Origin: Tissierella sp. Yu-01
GTDB taxonomy: Bacteria; Bacillota; Clostridia; Tissierellales; Tissierellaceae
DNA: 64,000 bases
Assembly: GCF_029537395.1 (NCBI RefSeq)
Contig: NZ_CP120677.1
Span: 496,001 to 560,000, forward strand
Reading direction: 5' to 3'
In this document: positions 38,252 to 46,883 of the stretch, one piece after another
Layout: the number at the start of each line of letters is the position of its first letter
Position numbering within the stretch: position 1 is the stretch's first letter
The notes under the pieces: generated by a model
Told to the model about the DNA's origin: nothing
What the model saw: only the letters and a program-made list of their open reading frames with translations
Database searches by the model: none
Program-made: the position numbers and the translations under genes

Positions 38252-38527
38252 ATGGATTTATTCAAGTTATTTGGTAGAAAACAGGAGCAAAGTAAAGATG
38301 TTGCTAAGGAAAGACTAAAATTAGTTTTAGTTCATGATAGAGCTGACTTATCGCCAAAACTATTAGATATGATGAAAAGTGATATCATTCGAGTGATTTC
38401 CGAATATGCAGATATAGATAAAGAGGGAATAGATATAAAGCTTACTAGAATGAAAAGAGATGGAGATACATCTCCTATATCAGCACTTGTAGCTAATATT
38501 CCTATTGTAAAAGTAAAGGATAAATAA
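38252..38527 (+). CDS. minE: cell division topological specificity factor MinE
   Basis: This 91-residue MinE has the N-terminal membrane/MinD-binding segment (RLKLVLVHDRADLSP) and C-terminal topological domain. Its presence implies oscillating Min control rather than the DivIVA-only type of Bacillus. GGGGGG precedes the ATG. Confidence 0.92.
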   Translation: MDLFKLFGRKQEQSKDVAKERLKLVLVHDRADLSPKLLDMMKSDIIRVISEYADIDKEGIDIKLTRMKRDGDTSPISALVANIPIVKVKDK

Positions 38528-38531
38528 CTTC

Positions 38532-38560
38532 AAAACTCTGACTAATGTTAGAGTTTTTTC
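38532..38560 (+). terminator. terminator after minE
   Basis: AAAACTCTGAC pairs with GTTAGAGTTTT around TAAT and runs into a T tract. Confidence 0.87.
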
Positions 38561-38629
38561 TATGAATTGGAATAAAATCTACCTTATTTAAATATCTTAT
38601 TACTAATATAAGGTTAGGTAGGTGATAAA

Positions 38630-39304
38630 ATGAATAATAACGTACATAAACCGGTTATTCAGAAAAATGCTATTTATAGAAAAAAATATTTAAAGAGATT
38701 ACTTTACAAGTCAATAATTGTACTAGCTCTTATTTTAGTTTTAATACTAATTAAAAAACTTAATTTATCAAGTACTAATAATGTTTTAGGCTCTCTAAAG
38801 AATAATATTGAATATGAATTTAACTTGATAGAAGATAGTAAGAAATTGTATGTAAAGGCACAGCAATTATTAGATTCATCATTAGAAACTGTAGGAGTTT
38901 TAAATAGTTTAAGTCCTAAATTTAATGCCCCAATTGCTGGTTCAATTTACAGGTCATTTGATCAAATGGTAGTAATTGATGGTAATAAGATAAAAAATGG
39001 TGGTATAGATATAAAAGTGATTAATGGTGAAGACCCTATTGCAATTTCAAATGGTACAGTAACAGATATACATAAAAGTGGAAATAAGGGTTATTTTATT
39101 AGCATAAAAAATGGCGATATGGAGATTACCTACGGGTATATTTCAAAGCCATACGTAGAAGAGGGCGATGAAATAGTAGTTGGTGAAAAATTAGGGGAGT
39201 TGGGAAATACTAAAGATGGGAACAAGTATCTGAGAATTGAAATTGAGGTAAAAGGTGAAAAAGTTGATCCAACGAACTATATAAGCTTTTCTGAAATTAT
39301 TTAA
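38630..39304 (+). CDS. membrane-anchored degenerate M23 (LytM) protein, SpoIVFA-like
   Basis: This 224-residue protein has one membrane helix (near residues 25-42) and a C-terminal M23-like fold (NGTVTDIHKSGNKGYFISIKNG, ISKPYVEEGDEIVVGEKLGELGNT). The zinc ligands of active M23 peptidases are not evident: the usual H-x-G-x-D is NGGIDI and the final HxH-type motif reads LRIEIEV, so it is probably not an enzyme. Position after minCDE matches spoIVFA of Bacillus, which is also a degenerate LytM protein, but no spoIVFB follows. The SpoIVFA link is inference. Confidence 0.75.
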   Translation: MNNNVHKPVIQKNAIYRKKYLKRLLYKSIIVLALILVLILIKKLNLSSTNNVLGSLKNNIEYEFNLIEDSKKLYVKAQQLLDSSLETVGVLNSLSPKFNAPIAGSIYRSFDQMVVIDGNKIKNGGIDIKVINGEDPIAISNGTVTDIHKSGNKGYFISIKNGDMEITYGYISKPYVEEGDEIVVGEKLGELGNTKDGNKYLRIEIEVKGEKVDPTNYISFSEII

Positions 39305-39307
39305 CAA

Positions 39308-39334
39308 AAAACCTCGGTTTAACCGAGGTTTTAA
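39308..39334 (+). terminator. terminator after the M23-like gene
   Basis: Perfect stem AACCTCGG / CCGAGGTT with a TTTAA loop and a T-rich tail. Confidence 0.9.
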
Positions 39335-39401
39335 ATTTAAGTACAAATATTATATAAAAGATGATATTATATACAGAGAATAAAAATGAAAGGTGAATTT
39401 A

Positions 39402-41246
39402 ATGATAAACAAACTAAAGTTAGATAAGGTACTAATGAAAGTCGAGAAACCTGCTAGATATATAGGAATGGAGAAAAACTCCTATAAGAAGGATTTAGAT
39501 AAAGTAGACGTAAAATTTGCATTTTCATTCCCTGATGTTTATGAAGTAGGAATGTCTCATCTAGGTTTGCAAATTATATATAATTTAATCAACAATGAAG
39601 AAAACTATGCTTGTGAGAGAGTATTTTCACCTTGGATAGATATGGAAGAAGAAATGCGTAAAGAAGGCATTCCTCTATTTACCCTTGAGAATAAGGAAGA
39701 AGTAAGCAACTTTGATTTTCTAGGTTTTACCCTTCAATATGAGATGAGTTATACAAATATATTAAATATCTTAAATCTTTCTAATATACCTTTTAAATCA
39801 AAAGACAGGGATGATAAATATCCAATAATAATTGGTGGAGGGCCTTGTGCATATAATCCAGAACCCATAGCCGACTTTTTTGATTTATTTGTTATAGGTG
39901 AAGGGGAGGAAGTTATATTAGAGCTTATTGAACTCTATAAAAACATGAAAAAATCCAATTATAGTAAGGAGGCATTTTTAAAAGAAGCTGCGAAAATAGA
40001 AGGTATTTATGTGCCAAGTTTCTTTGATGTAAGCTATAATGATGATGGTACAATAAAAGAAATATACCCTTTAGTGAATGATATTCCTACAGTTATAAGT
40101 AAAAGGATGATTAGTAATTTAGATACTATGTATACTCCTGATAAATTGATAGTTCCATTTATTGAAACTGTTCATGATAGAATTGCTATGGAGATATTTA
40201 GAGGATGCACAAGAGGTTGTAGGTTCTGCCAAGCTGGTATAATTTATAGACCTATAAGAGAAAAATCTGTAGATAGACTAATGGATATTGCTGATAATTT
40301 AGTGGACAATACAGGTTATGAAACGATTTCTCTTACATCCTTAAGTTCTTGTGACTATTCACAACTTTTATTATTAACAAAACAACTTATGGATAGATAT
40401 GAAGATAGAAAGGTAGGGGTTTCCCTTCCGTCTTTAAGACTTGATTCATTTAGTATTGATGTTTTAAAAGAAATAGAAAAAGTTCGTAAAAGTGGTCTGA
40501 CTTTCGCACCTGAGGCTGGCAGTCAGAGATTAAGAGATGTTATAAACAAAGGTGTAACAGAGGAAGATTTAATTAACTCGGTTACCTATGCTTTTAAGGA
40601 AGGTTGGTCAAGAATAAAACTTTATTTTATGATTGGATTACCTACTGAGACAGATGAAGATGTAATGGGAATAAAAGATTTGGCATACCTTGTGAAGGAT
40701 TTATTTTTTAATAGACCTAAAGAAGAAAGAAAAGGTAATTTTAAGGTAACCGCTAGCGCTTCCTGTTTTGTTCCAAAACCTTTTACTCCTTTCCAATGGT
40801 ATGGTCAAAACACCATAGATGAGTTTATGACCAAAATATATAAGATAAAAGATAGTATCAAAGACAACAAGGTAAGCTTTAATTATCATGATGCAGACTT
40901 GAGTTACCTTGAAGCAATATTTGCAAGAGGTGATAGACGATTATCTGAACTTTTAATTAAAGCATGGGAAAAAGGCTGTAAATATGATGGTTGGTCAGAG
41001 TATTTCAATTATGAGACTTGGATAGAAGCCCTTGAGGAAACAAATATCGATGGAGCATTTTATGCTAATAGAACAAGAGATATTAACGAAGTTTTACCTT
41101 GGGATTTTATTAATACAGGAGTATCCAAGGAGTTTCTGATTAAGGAATACAAAAATGCCATTGAAGGGAAGACGACAGAAGATTGTAGACTAAGATGTAG
41201 AGCATGTGGCATTGATGACTGTGCAATGAGAGGTGTATTTAATTGA
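39402..41246 (+). CDS. B12-binding-domain radical SAM protein (TIGR03960 family)
   Basis: This 614-residue protein has an N-terminal cobalamin-binding-like domain (FPDVYEVGMSHLGL, IIGGGPCAYNPEP) and a radical SAM core with CTRGCRFCQAG (CxxxCxxC, near residue 270). A cysteine-rich tail (CRLRCRACGIDDCAMRG) ends the protein. It pairs with the next gene (DUF2344); in many clostridia the two sit just before rng and rplU. The substrate is unknown. ATG 39402 with AAGGTGA is preferred to GTG 39393. Confidence 0.88.
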   Translation: MINKLKLDKVLMKVEKPARYIGMEKNSYKKDLDKVDVKFAFSFPDVYEVGMSHLGLQIIYNLINNEENYACERVFSPWIDMEEEMRKEGIPLFTLENKEEVSNFDFLGFTLQYEMSYTNILNILNLSNIPFKSKDRDDKYPIIIGGGPCAYNPEPIADFFDLFVIGEGEEVILELIELYKNMKKSNYSKEAFLKEAAKIEGIYVPSFFDVSYNDDGTIKEIYPLVNDIPTVISKRMISNLDTMYTPDKLIVPFIETVHDRIAMEIFRGCTRGCRFCQAGIIYRPIREKSVDRLMDIADNLVDNTGYETISLTSLSSCDYSQLLLLTKQLMDRYEDRKVGVSLPSLRLDSFSIDVLKEIEKVRKSGLTFAPEAGSQRLRDVINKGVTEEDLINSVTYAFKEGWSRIKLYFMIGLPTETDEDVMGIKDLAYLVKDLFFNRPKEERKGNFKVTASASCFVPKPFTPFQWYGQNTIDEFMTKIYKIKDSIKDNKVSFNYHDADLSYLEAIFARGDRRLSELLIKAWEKGCKYDGWSEYFNYETWIEALEETNIDGAFYANRTRDINEVLPWDFINTGVSKEFLIKEYKNAIEGKTTEDCRLRCRACGIDDCAMRGVFN

Positions 41247-41944
41247 TAATAAGGGCAAAATTTAATAAAAGGAATTACCTAAAGTATATATCTCATCTAG
41301 ATTTAATGAGATTGTTTCAAAGAAGTTTTAATAGCTGTCAAATACCTATAAAATATTCTGAAGGATTTAATCCACATCCTAAATTTTCCATAGCAAATCC
41401 TTTATCCTTAGGTATTGAAAGTGAAGGAGAGTATATTGATATAGATTTAGAGGAATATATACCTATAGATGATTTTATGAATAAACTTAATAATTCATTA
41501 CCAGAGGATATACAAATAATAAAGGCTGTTTATTTAGAAAAAGAAGTAAGTATCTCATCAATATTATCCTGGGCATTTTATGAAATTAAGTTCGAACAAA
41601 ATGATAACACAGATATGAAATCACTTGAAGAAAGAATAAATAAATGGATGGAAAATAAAGAGATTATTATTACTAAGTTAAAGAAAAAGGGGAAAAATAA
41701 AGTACCTACTGAAATAAATATCATACCATTGATAGGTAATGTCGTTGTAAAAGGACTAGATGAAAATCAGTATATAATACTTAATGTATTATTAAGAATT
41801 GGAGAAAATGGCAATCTTAAACCGGTCCAATTTATGGAAGCCTTGAATAGAGACTTAAATCTTAATATTGACTTAGATTCGTTACTAATGAAAAGATTAG
41901 CTTTATTTGCTGAAGAGAACGGAAATATTTATTGTCCACTTTAA
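41243..41944 (+). CDS. radical-SAM-associated protein (TIGR03936/DUF2344)
   Basis: This 233-residue protein has the family start YLKYISHLDLMRLFQRSFN and GFNPHPKFSIANPLSLGIESEGE. It overlaps the upstream radical SAM gene by four bases (start TTG inside its stop), so the two are tightly coupled. In some phyla the two are fused. The function is not established. Confidence 0.87.
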   Translation: MIIRAKFNKRNYLKYISHLDLMRLFQRSFNSCQIPIKYSEGFNPHPKFSIANPLSLGIESEGEYIDIDLEEYIPIDDFMNKLNNSLPEDIQIIKAVYLEKEVSISSILSWAFYEIKFEQNDNTDMKSLEERINKWMENKEIIITKLKKKGKNKVPTEINIIPLIGNVVVKGLDENQYIILNVLLRIGENGNLKPVQFMEALNRDLNLNIDLDSLLMKRLALFAEENGNIYCPL

Positions 41945-41957
41945 TGGGGGAATTTCT

Positions 41958-43193
41958 ATGAATTATATTTTTATTGATTCTGACAAAGAGAAGACGAAGG
42001 TTGGAATAGTAGAAGATAATCGTCTTGTTGAGTTTTATTCAGAAGAAATCAATAATGAAACCTTATTTGGAAACGTATATAGAGCACGAGTAACTAATGT
42101 TCTTCGGGGGATGGATGCTGCATTTGTAGATATAGGAGAAGAGAAAAATGCATATCTGCAGTTAAAAGATGCATTACACAAGGACCAGATGTATACTAAA
42201 GAGAAATATGATTTAGATGAGGTTATTAAAAGTGGTGAAGAGGTTATTGTACAGGTTATAAAAGAGCCACTTGGCAATAAAGGTCCAAAGGTCACAACAC
42301 ATATTAGTCTACCAGGAAGATATTTAGTTCTTACGCCATATTCCAATAAAGTGAATGTATCCAAAAAAATCCGTAACAATTCTGAAGTTAATAGGTTAAA
42401 GAATATTGGGAATCAGATAATTGAAAATGATATGGGTATTATTTTTAGAACTTTAGCAGTAGATGTGGATGAGAATTTACTTCATGAAGAATATAAATCT
42501 CTAATGGATGTATTTTTAAGAATAGAAAAAGAAAGAAGCTTTTTACCAACTCCTAAATTATTATATAAAGACCTTGACTTAGTATATCAAATTGTAAGAG
42601 ATAAATTTAATGAAAAAGATACTGAGATAATTGTAAATAATAAAGAAATTTATAATAATCTCTTGTTGCTAGAAGATTACTTTTCTTATAATCTAGGTGA
42701 TAAAATCCTATTAAATTTAGACTTTTCTGTAGATAATGATATGAAAATACAGATGGATATGAAAGAGGCTTTAGATAGAGTTGTATCCTTAAAAAGCGGC
42801 GGATATATAGTCATTGATGAAACTGAAGCTTTAACTGCTATAGATGTGAACACAGGTAAATATGTAGGAGCATATTCTTTAGGTGATACTGTATTAAGAA
42901 CAAACTTAGAAGCAGCTGAGGAAATATCCAGACAAATTAGATTGAGAGATATAGGCGGTATTATAATTATTGATTTCATAGATATGAAGGAGAAAAACCA
43001 TATATCAAAGGTTCTATCAAAGCTTTCGGAGTCTTTTATTAAAGATAGAAACAAACCTCATATTGTTGATGTTACTAAACTATGTCTTGTAGAAATAACA
43101 AGGAAAAAAACAAGACCAACCTTGGATTCAAAAATATCAACTATATGTCCTACATGTAATGGAAGAGGAAGAGTTAGAATTAATAAGTATTGA
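41958..43193 (+). CDS. rng: ribonuclease G/E family endoribonuclease
   Basis: This 411-residue protein has the S1 domain (residues about 35-110), the catalytic DNase-I-like domain with AIDVNTGKYVG and IIIIDFIDM (catalytic aspartates) and a C-terminal zinc-link CPTCNGRGRVR. It lacks the long C-terminal scaffold of E. coli RNase E. ATG 41958 follows GGGGG; the upstream in-frame start at 41907 would overlap the previous gene. It precedes rplU as in many clostridia. Confidence 0.93.
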   Translation: MNYIFIDSDKEKTKVGIVEDNRLVEFYSEEINNETLFGNVYRARVTNVLRGMDAAFVDIGEEKNAYLQLKDALHKDQMYTKEKYDLDEVIKSGEEVIVQVIKEPLGNKGPKVTTHISLPGRYLVLTPYSNKVNVSKKIRNNSEVNRLKNIGNQIIENDMGIIFRTLAVDVDENLLHEEYKSLMDVFLRIEKERSFLPTPKLLYKDLDLVYQIVRDKFNEKDTEIIVNNKEIYNNLLLLEDYFSYNLGDKILLNLDFSVDNDMKIQMDMKEALDRVVSLKSGGYIVIDETEALTAIDVNTGKYVGAYSLGDTVLRTNLEAAEEISRQIRLRDIGGIIIIDFIDMKEKNHISKVLSKLSESFIKDRNKPHIVDVTKLCLVEITRKKTRPTLDSKISTICPTCNGRGRVRINKY

Positions 43194-43218
43194 CAACTTC
43201 CTTGTAATTTGTTAAACT
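43190..43218 (+). promoter_or_regulatory. promoter of the rplU-prp-rpmA operon
   Basis: A perfect TTGACA (43190-43195) overlaps the rng stop codon; after exactly 17 bases comes TAAACT (43213-43218). Confidence 0.8.
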
Positions 43219-43302
43219 ATTTTATTGTAGAGCCGCACAATGTGGGTTATTAAAGCATAGTCACCTAACATTGGCGAGACTAGGTTAGAGGAGGTGCGAT
43301 TA
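43219..43302 (+). ncRNA. ribosomal protein L21 leader
   Basis: The 5' leader of rplU contains paired segments such as CCGCACAATGTGGG and CCTAAC...GTTAGAGG, with the ribosome site in the last. Position and general form agree with the L21 leader known from Firmicutes, thought to bind L21 for feedback control. I recognise it from context and partial pairing, not a covariance search. Confidence 0.65.
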
Positions 43303-43614
43303 ATGTACGCAGTAATAGAAACTGGTGGTAAACAATACAGAGTACAAGAAGGAGATGTAGTTTTCGTAGAAAAACTAGATGTCGCAGAAGGTGAAACTGT
43401 TAACTTTGATAAAGTTCTTATACTTTCAAACGAAGGTAATTTAAACGCTGGTAAGCCATATGTTGAAGGTGCTAAAGTAGAAGGCACTGTTTTAGAGCAA
43501 GGTAAAGCTAAGAAGATAATTGTGTTTAAATATAAGGCTAAAAAGAACGAAAGAAACAAAAAAGGTCATCGTCAACCATTTACTAAGGTAAAAATTGATA
43601 AGATCGTTGGCTAA
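43303..43614 (+). CDS. rplU: 50S ribosomal protein L21
   Basis: This 103-residue protein begins [14 protein letters not shown], with the conserved [22 protein letters not shown] near the C-terminus. ATG 43303 follows GAGGAGGTG. First gene of rplU-prp-rpmA. Confidence 0.97.
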   Translation: MYAVIETGGKQYRVQEGDVVFVEKLDVAEGETVNFDKVLILSNEGNLNAGKPYVEGAKVEGTVLEQGKAKKIIVFKYKAKKNERNKKGHRQPFTKVKIDKIVG

Positions 43615-43616
43615 TT

Positions 43617-43976
43617 ATGATTAACGTTAAAATAGGTCATGATGGTTCGGGTTTTATAAACCGATATACCATTAAGGGACATGCAAATTATGGAGCATAT
43701 GGAGAAGATATAATATGTGCTGCTGTTTCCATATTAGGACATACTGCTTTAAGATCTTTAGTAGATGTTTGTAACATTGATGAAAGCGAAGTATCATATA
43801 ATGTTGATGACAACATAGGATACTTAGATGTAAAGATATTTATTAATCCTGAAGATTTTAGAATAAAGAATGTTCAAATTGTATTGAAGACTTTTGTAGT
43901 CGGAATAAAATCCTTGGTAGAAACTTACCCTGAAAATATAACTCTAGAATATAGAGGAGGTGGAATAAATGCTTAA
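43617..43976 (+). CDS. prp: ribosomal-processing cysteine protease Prp
   Basis: This 119-residue protein has the catalytic pair at the same residues as in Staphylococcus aureus Prp: His22 (KGHANYG) and Cys34 (DIICAAVS). It removes the N-terminal extension of ribosomal protein L27, which is encoded next and carries the expected site. It lies between rplU and rpmA and overlaps rpmA by eight bases. Confidence 0.95.
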   Translation: MINVKIGHDGSGFINRYTIKGHANYGAYGEDIICAAVSILGHTALRSLVDVCNIDESEVSYNVDDNIGYLDVKIFINPEDFRIKNVQIVLKTFVVGIKSLVETYPENITLEYRGGGINA

Positions 43977-44259
43977 ATTGAACTTACAGCTATTTGCTTC
44001 TAAAAAAGGAGTAGGTAGTTCAAGAAACGGTAGAGATAGTGAAGCAAAAAGATTAGGAACTAAAAAAGGTGATGGACAATTTGTTTTAGCAGGAAATATC
44101 CTAGTTAGACAAAGAGGTACTAGAATTCACCCAGGCAATAATGTAGGTAAAGGCGGAGATGACACTTTATTTGCCACTGTTGATGGTGTTGTTAAATTTG
44201 AGAGAAAAGGCAGAGATAGGAAACAAGTAAGTGTTTATCCTGTAGAAGAATTAGCGTAA
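43969..44259 (+). CDS. rpmA: 50S ribosomal protein L27 (with Prp-cleaved extension)
   Basis: This 96-residue L27 begins [14 protein letters not shown]. The LQLF segment is the Prp recognition sequence, and cleavage after Phe9 would expose the mature N-terminus that reaches the peptidyl-transferase centre. ATG has GAGGAGGTGG upstream within prp. Confidence 0.97.
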   Translation: MLKLNLQLFASKKGVGSSRNGRDSEAKRLGTKKGDGQFVLAGNILVRQRGTRIHPGNNVGKGGDDTLFATVDGVVKFERKGRDRKQVSVYPVEELA

Positions 44260-44264
44260 ATAAT

Positions 44265-44298
44265 AAAGCTTACCATCTGGTAAGCTTTTATTTTTTGC
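44265..44298 (+). terminator. terminator after rpmA
   Basis: AAAGCTTACC pairs with GGTAAGCTTT around ATCT and is followed by a T run. Confidence 0.9.
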
Positions 44299-44325
44299 TT
44301 ATTTATTAGTTTAAAAACTGTAGTA

Positions 44326-44381
44326 TTGACACAAACTAATTGACACAAACTAATTGACACGATAATATTTGTGGGTATAAT
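44326..44381 (+). promoter_or_regulatory. promoter region of obg with three repeated -35 boxes
   Basis: TTGACA occurs at 44326, 44340 and 44354 in a 14-base tandem repeat (unit TTGACACAAACTAA, two full and one partial copy). The third box is 16 bases from a perfect TATAAT (44376-44381); the second is 17 bases from TAATAT (44363-44368). Two overlapping promoters are possible. Confidence 0.75.
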
Positions 44382-44431
44382 GAGGTTAGAGATATTTTTG
44401 TAGGATTTAAAAGAAAATAAGGATGATGAAT

Positions 44432-45703
44432 ATGTTTATAGATGTTGCAAAAATTAGTGTTAAGGCAGGTAGAGGTGGAGACGGCATAGTCGCTTGGAGA
44501 AGAGAAAAGTACGAGCCTTCAGGTGGTCCTTATGGTGGAGATGGTGGTAATGGAGGATCCATAATACTTAAGGCTGATGAAGGTATTAGAACTCTTATGG
44601 ATTTCCGTTATAAACGTGTATATAAAGGTGAAAATGGAGAAAATGGTAGGACTAAATTACAATATGGGAAAAATGGTCAAGATATAGTGTTAAGGGTACC
44701 AGTTGGAACCCTTGTTAAAGATGAAGAAACGCAAAGAGTAATCGTAGATTTAAAGGATAAAGACCAAACATTTGTTATAGCAAAGGGTGGAAAAGGTGGT
44801 AGAGGTAATGCAAAATTCGCCACTTCTACTAGACAAGCACCTGGATTTGCAGAAGCAGGTACAAAGGGACAAGAAAGAAACATCATTTTGGAATTGAAGC
44901 TATTGGCTGATGTTGGGCTAATTGGATTTCCAAATGTAGGTAAATCTACTTTACTATCAATTGTATCAGCTGCAAAACCGAAAATTGCCAATTATCATTT
45001 TACAACCTTAAAACCAAATTTGGGAGTTGTAAGGATTGATGATGGGAAAAGTTTTGTAATAGCAGATATTCCTGGTCTTATTGAGGGAGCTTCACAAGGA
45101 GCTGGATTAGGTCATGATTTTCTAAAACATATTGAACGTACTAGGGTCTTAGTACATGTAATTGATGTATCTGGAAGTGAAGGAAGAAATTCGATTGAAG
45201 ATTTTTATAAAATTAATGAAGAATTAAACCAATATAATGAAAAGTTAAGTGAAAAGCCTCAGATAATTGTTGCTAATAAAATTGATTTACCTGGTGCTGA
45301 AGAAGGATTAATAGCATTAAAAGAGGAATTTGAACCAAAGGGATATAAAATATACTCGATTTCCGCTGCTACAAGTAAAGGTATTGATGAACTAAAGTAT
45401 GCAATATGGGATATTGTTAAAAACTCAGATACTCCTTATGAAACATTTGATGAAGAGTTTGTTGAAATAGAAAAACCTGAAGATGAAACTATAATAGTTA
45501 AATATGAAGATGGTAGGTATATAGTAGAAGGTACCTTTATAGAAAGACTATTATATTCAACTTATTTTGACGATGTTGATTCTTTAAGATATTTCCAAGA
45601 TGTTCTAAGAAGAAAAGGTGTAGTTGAAGAACTAGAAAAATTGGGGATAAAAGAAGGAGAATCAGTATTTATTTGTGATAATGAATTTGAATTCTTTGAT
45701 TAA
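44432..45703 (+). CDS. obgE: Obg family GTPase
   Basis: This 423-residue protein has the glycine-rich Obg domain (KAGRGGDGIVAWRREKY), the G domain (GFPNVGKSTLL, DIPGLIEGA, NKID) and a C-terminal OCT domain, the full Firmicute layout. It is involved in 50S assembly and stress responses. ATG 44432 is preferred over two ATGs just upstream because of its distance from AAGGATG. The gene begins the obg-yhbY-nadD-yqeK-rsfS run. Confidence 0.95.
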   Translation: MFIDVAKISVKAGRGGDGIVAWRREKYEPSGGPYGGDGGNGGSIILKADEGIRTLMDFRYKRVYKGENGENGRTKLQYGKNGQDIVLRVPVGTLVKDEETQRVIVDLKDKDQTFVIAKGGKGGRGNAKFATSTRQAPGFAEAGTKGQERNIILELKLLADVGLIGFPNVGKSTLLSIVSAAKPKIANYHFTTLKPNLGVVRIDDGKSFVIADIPGLIEGASQGAGLGHDFLKHIERTRVLVHVIDVSGSEGRNSIEDFYKINEELNQYNEKLSEKPQIIVANKIDLPGAEEGLIALKEEFEPKGYKIYSISAATSKGIDELKYAIWDIVKNSDTPYETFDEEFVEIEKPEDETIIVKYEDGRYIVEGTFIERLLYSTYFDDVDSLRYFQDVLRRKGVVEELEKLGIKEGESVFICDNEFEFFD

Positions 45704-45723
45704 CGGAGGGTAAAGGAAGTAAA

Positions 45724-45912
45724 ATGGAAATGGACTGCTTAAGTTGTGGAAATTGTAAGGAAGAACAATCAACTTATTTCTGTTTAGCTAAAAATGAAGT
45801 AGTAATCAATCAAAATCAAAAGCCTGTAGAGAAAAAAAGGACAGGTTGGAAGAAGGGTTCTTCAAATTATGAAAGTCATAGAAGACAATTTAAAAAAGAG
45901 GTAGAAGTCTAA
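45724..45912 (+). CDS. small cysteine-containing protein between obg and yhbY
   Basis: A 62-residue protein (or 60 from the second ATG) with CLSCGNC and a later Cys near residue 20 (YFCLAKN), then a lysine- and arginine-rich tail. The four cysteines could bind one zinc. Spacing to both neighbours is short and AAAGGAAG lies before the ATG, so it is likely expressed. I do not recognise a named family. Confidence 0.7.
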   Translation: MEMDCLSCGNCKEEQSTYFCLAKNEVVINQNQKPVEKKRTGWKKGSSNYESHRRQFKKEVEV

Positions 45913-45927
45913 TAAGGAGTGAATGTA

Positions 45928-46221
45928 TTGATATCAGGTAAACAAAGAAGCTATTTAAAGAGTATAGCTAATAATATTGATCCTATATTCCAACTAGGAA
46001 AAAATGGATTAACTGAAAATTTTATTAAACAAATTGATGATGCTTTAGAAACAAGGGAAATTATAAAGGTTAATGTTTTAAAGAATTGTGATTTAAATCC
46101 AACAGAAGTAGCTAGTCAATTAGCTGAGGAATTATCTGCAGAGTTTGTTCAAAGCATTGGTAGAAAATTTGTAATTTATAGGGAATCTATAGAGCATAAA
46201 AAAATAGAATTGCCTAAATAA
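45928..46221 (+). CDS. yhbY: YhbY-type ribosome assembly RNA-binding protein
   Basis: This CRM-domain protein of 97 residues has LKSIANNIDPIFQLGKNGL and LLKNCDLNP-like segments. CRM proteins bind pre-50S particles. The start is TTG 45928, eight bases after AAGGAG; GTG 45919 overlaps that site. It lies between obg and nadD, a standard arrangement. Confidence 0.92.
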   Translation: MISGKQRSYLKSIANNIDPIFQLGKNGLTENFIKQIDDALETREIIKVNVLKNCDLNPTEVASQLAEELSAEFVQSIGRKFVIYRESIEHKKIELPK

Positions 46222-46227
46222 TACTTG

Positions 46228-46260
46228 ACATCAGAACTTTTTGGTTCTGATGTTTGATTT
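46228..46260 (+). terminator. terminator-like hairpin between yhbY and nadD
   Basis: ACATCAGAAC pairs with GTTCTGATGT around TTTTTG and is followed by TTGATTT. The T tract is short, so read-through into nadD is plausible. Confidence 0.65.
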
Positions 46261-46273
46261 AGGAGGCAGAAAT

Positions 46274-46882
46274 ATGAAAGTAGGTTTGATGGGTGGTACC
46301 TATAATCCTATTCATTTAGGACATTTAATAATAAGTGAAAATATAAGGACTAACTTTCCATTAGATAGAGTTATTTTTATTCCTACTGGAGATCCACCAC
46401 ATAAGGATAATAACGAACTAATATCTGCCATAGATAGATATAACATGACGAAGTTAGCAATTGAATCAAATCCATATTTCGATATATCTTCTATAGAAGT
46501 AAAAAGAGAAGGCAAAAGCTATTCTACTGATACAATCGATGAATTTTTAAAAGCAATGCCTGAAGATGAATTGTATTTTATTATTGGTAGCGATACTTTA
46601 TTTGACTTAGAAAAATGGAAAGATATTAGAGATATATTCAAGAAGATTAGTTTTATTGTAACAGGAAGAGAAGGATTATCTGATAATAATATTGAGGATA
46701 AAATTGAGGAATATCGAAAAAAGTTTAATTCTAAAATTGCTCATGTTTCAGGTCCTAAAATTGAAATATCATCAACAATGATTAGAGAGTATGTTTCTGA
46801 GGACAAGTCAATTAGATATCTAGTACCAAGGCAGGTAGAAGAGTATATAAAGACTCATAGACTCTATATTGTGGAGGAGTAA
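46274..46882 (+). CDS. nadD: nicotinate-nucleotide adenylyltransferase
   Basis: This 202-residue NadD has the nucleotidyltransferase motif GGTYNPIHLGHL near residue 7 and ISSTMIRE near 170. It makes NaAD in NAD synthesis. ATG 46274 with AGGAGG is chosen; the in-frame codons further upstream run through the preceding hairpin. Confidence 0.94.
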   Translation: MKVGLMGGTYNPIHLGHLIISENIRTNFPLDRVIFIPTGDPPHKDNNELISAIDRYNMTKLAIESNPYFDISSIEVKREGKSYSTDTIDEFLKAMPEDELYFIIGSDTLFDLEKWKDIRDIFKKISFIVTGREGLSDNNIEDKIEEYRKKFNSKIAHVSGPKIEISSTMIREYVSEDKSIRYLVPRQVEEYIKTHRLYIVEE

Positions 46883-46883
46883 A

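Noticed and set aside
44326-44360. CRISPR array or phage attachment repeat
   Set aside because: The repeats are 14 bases without spacers and coincide with promoter boxes.
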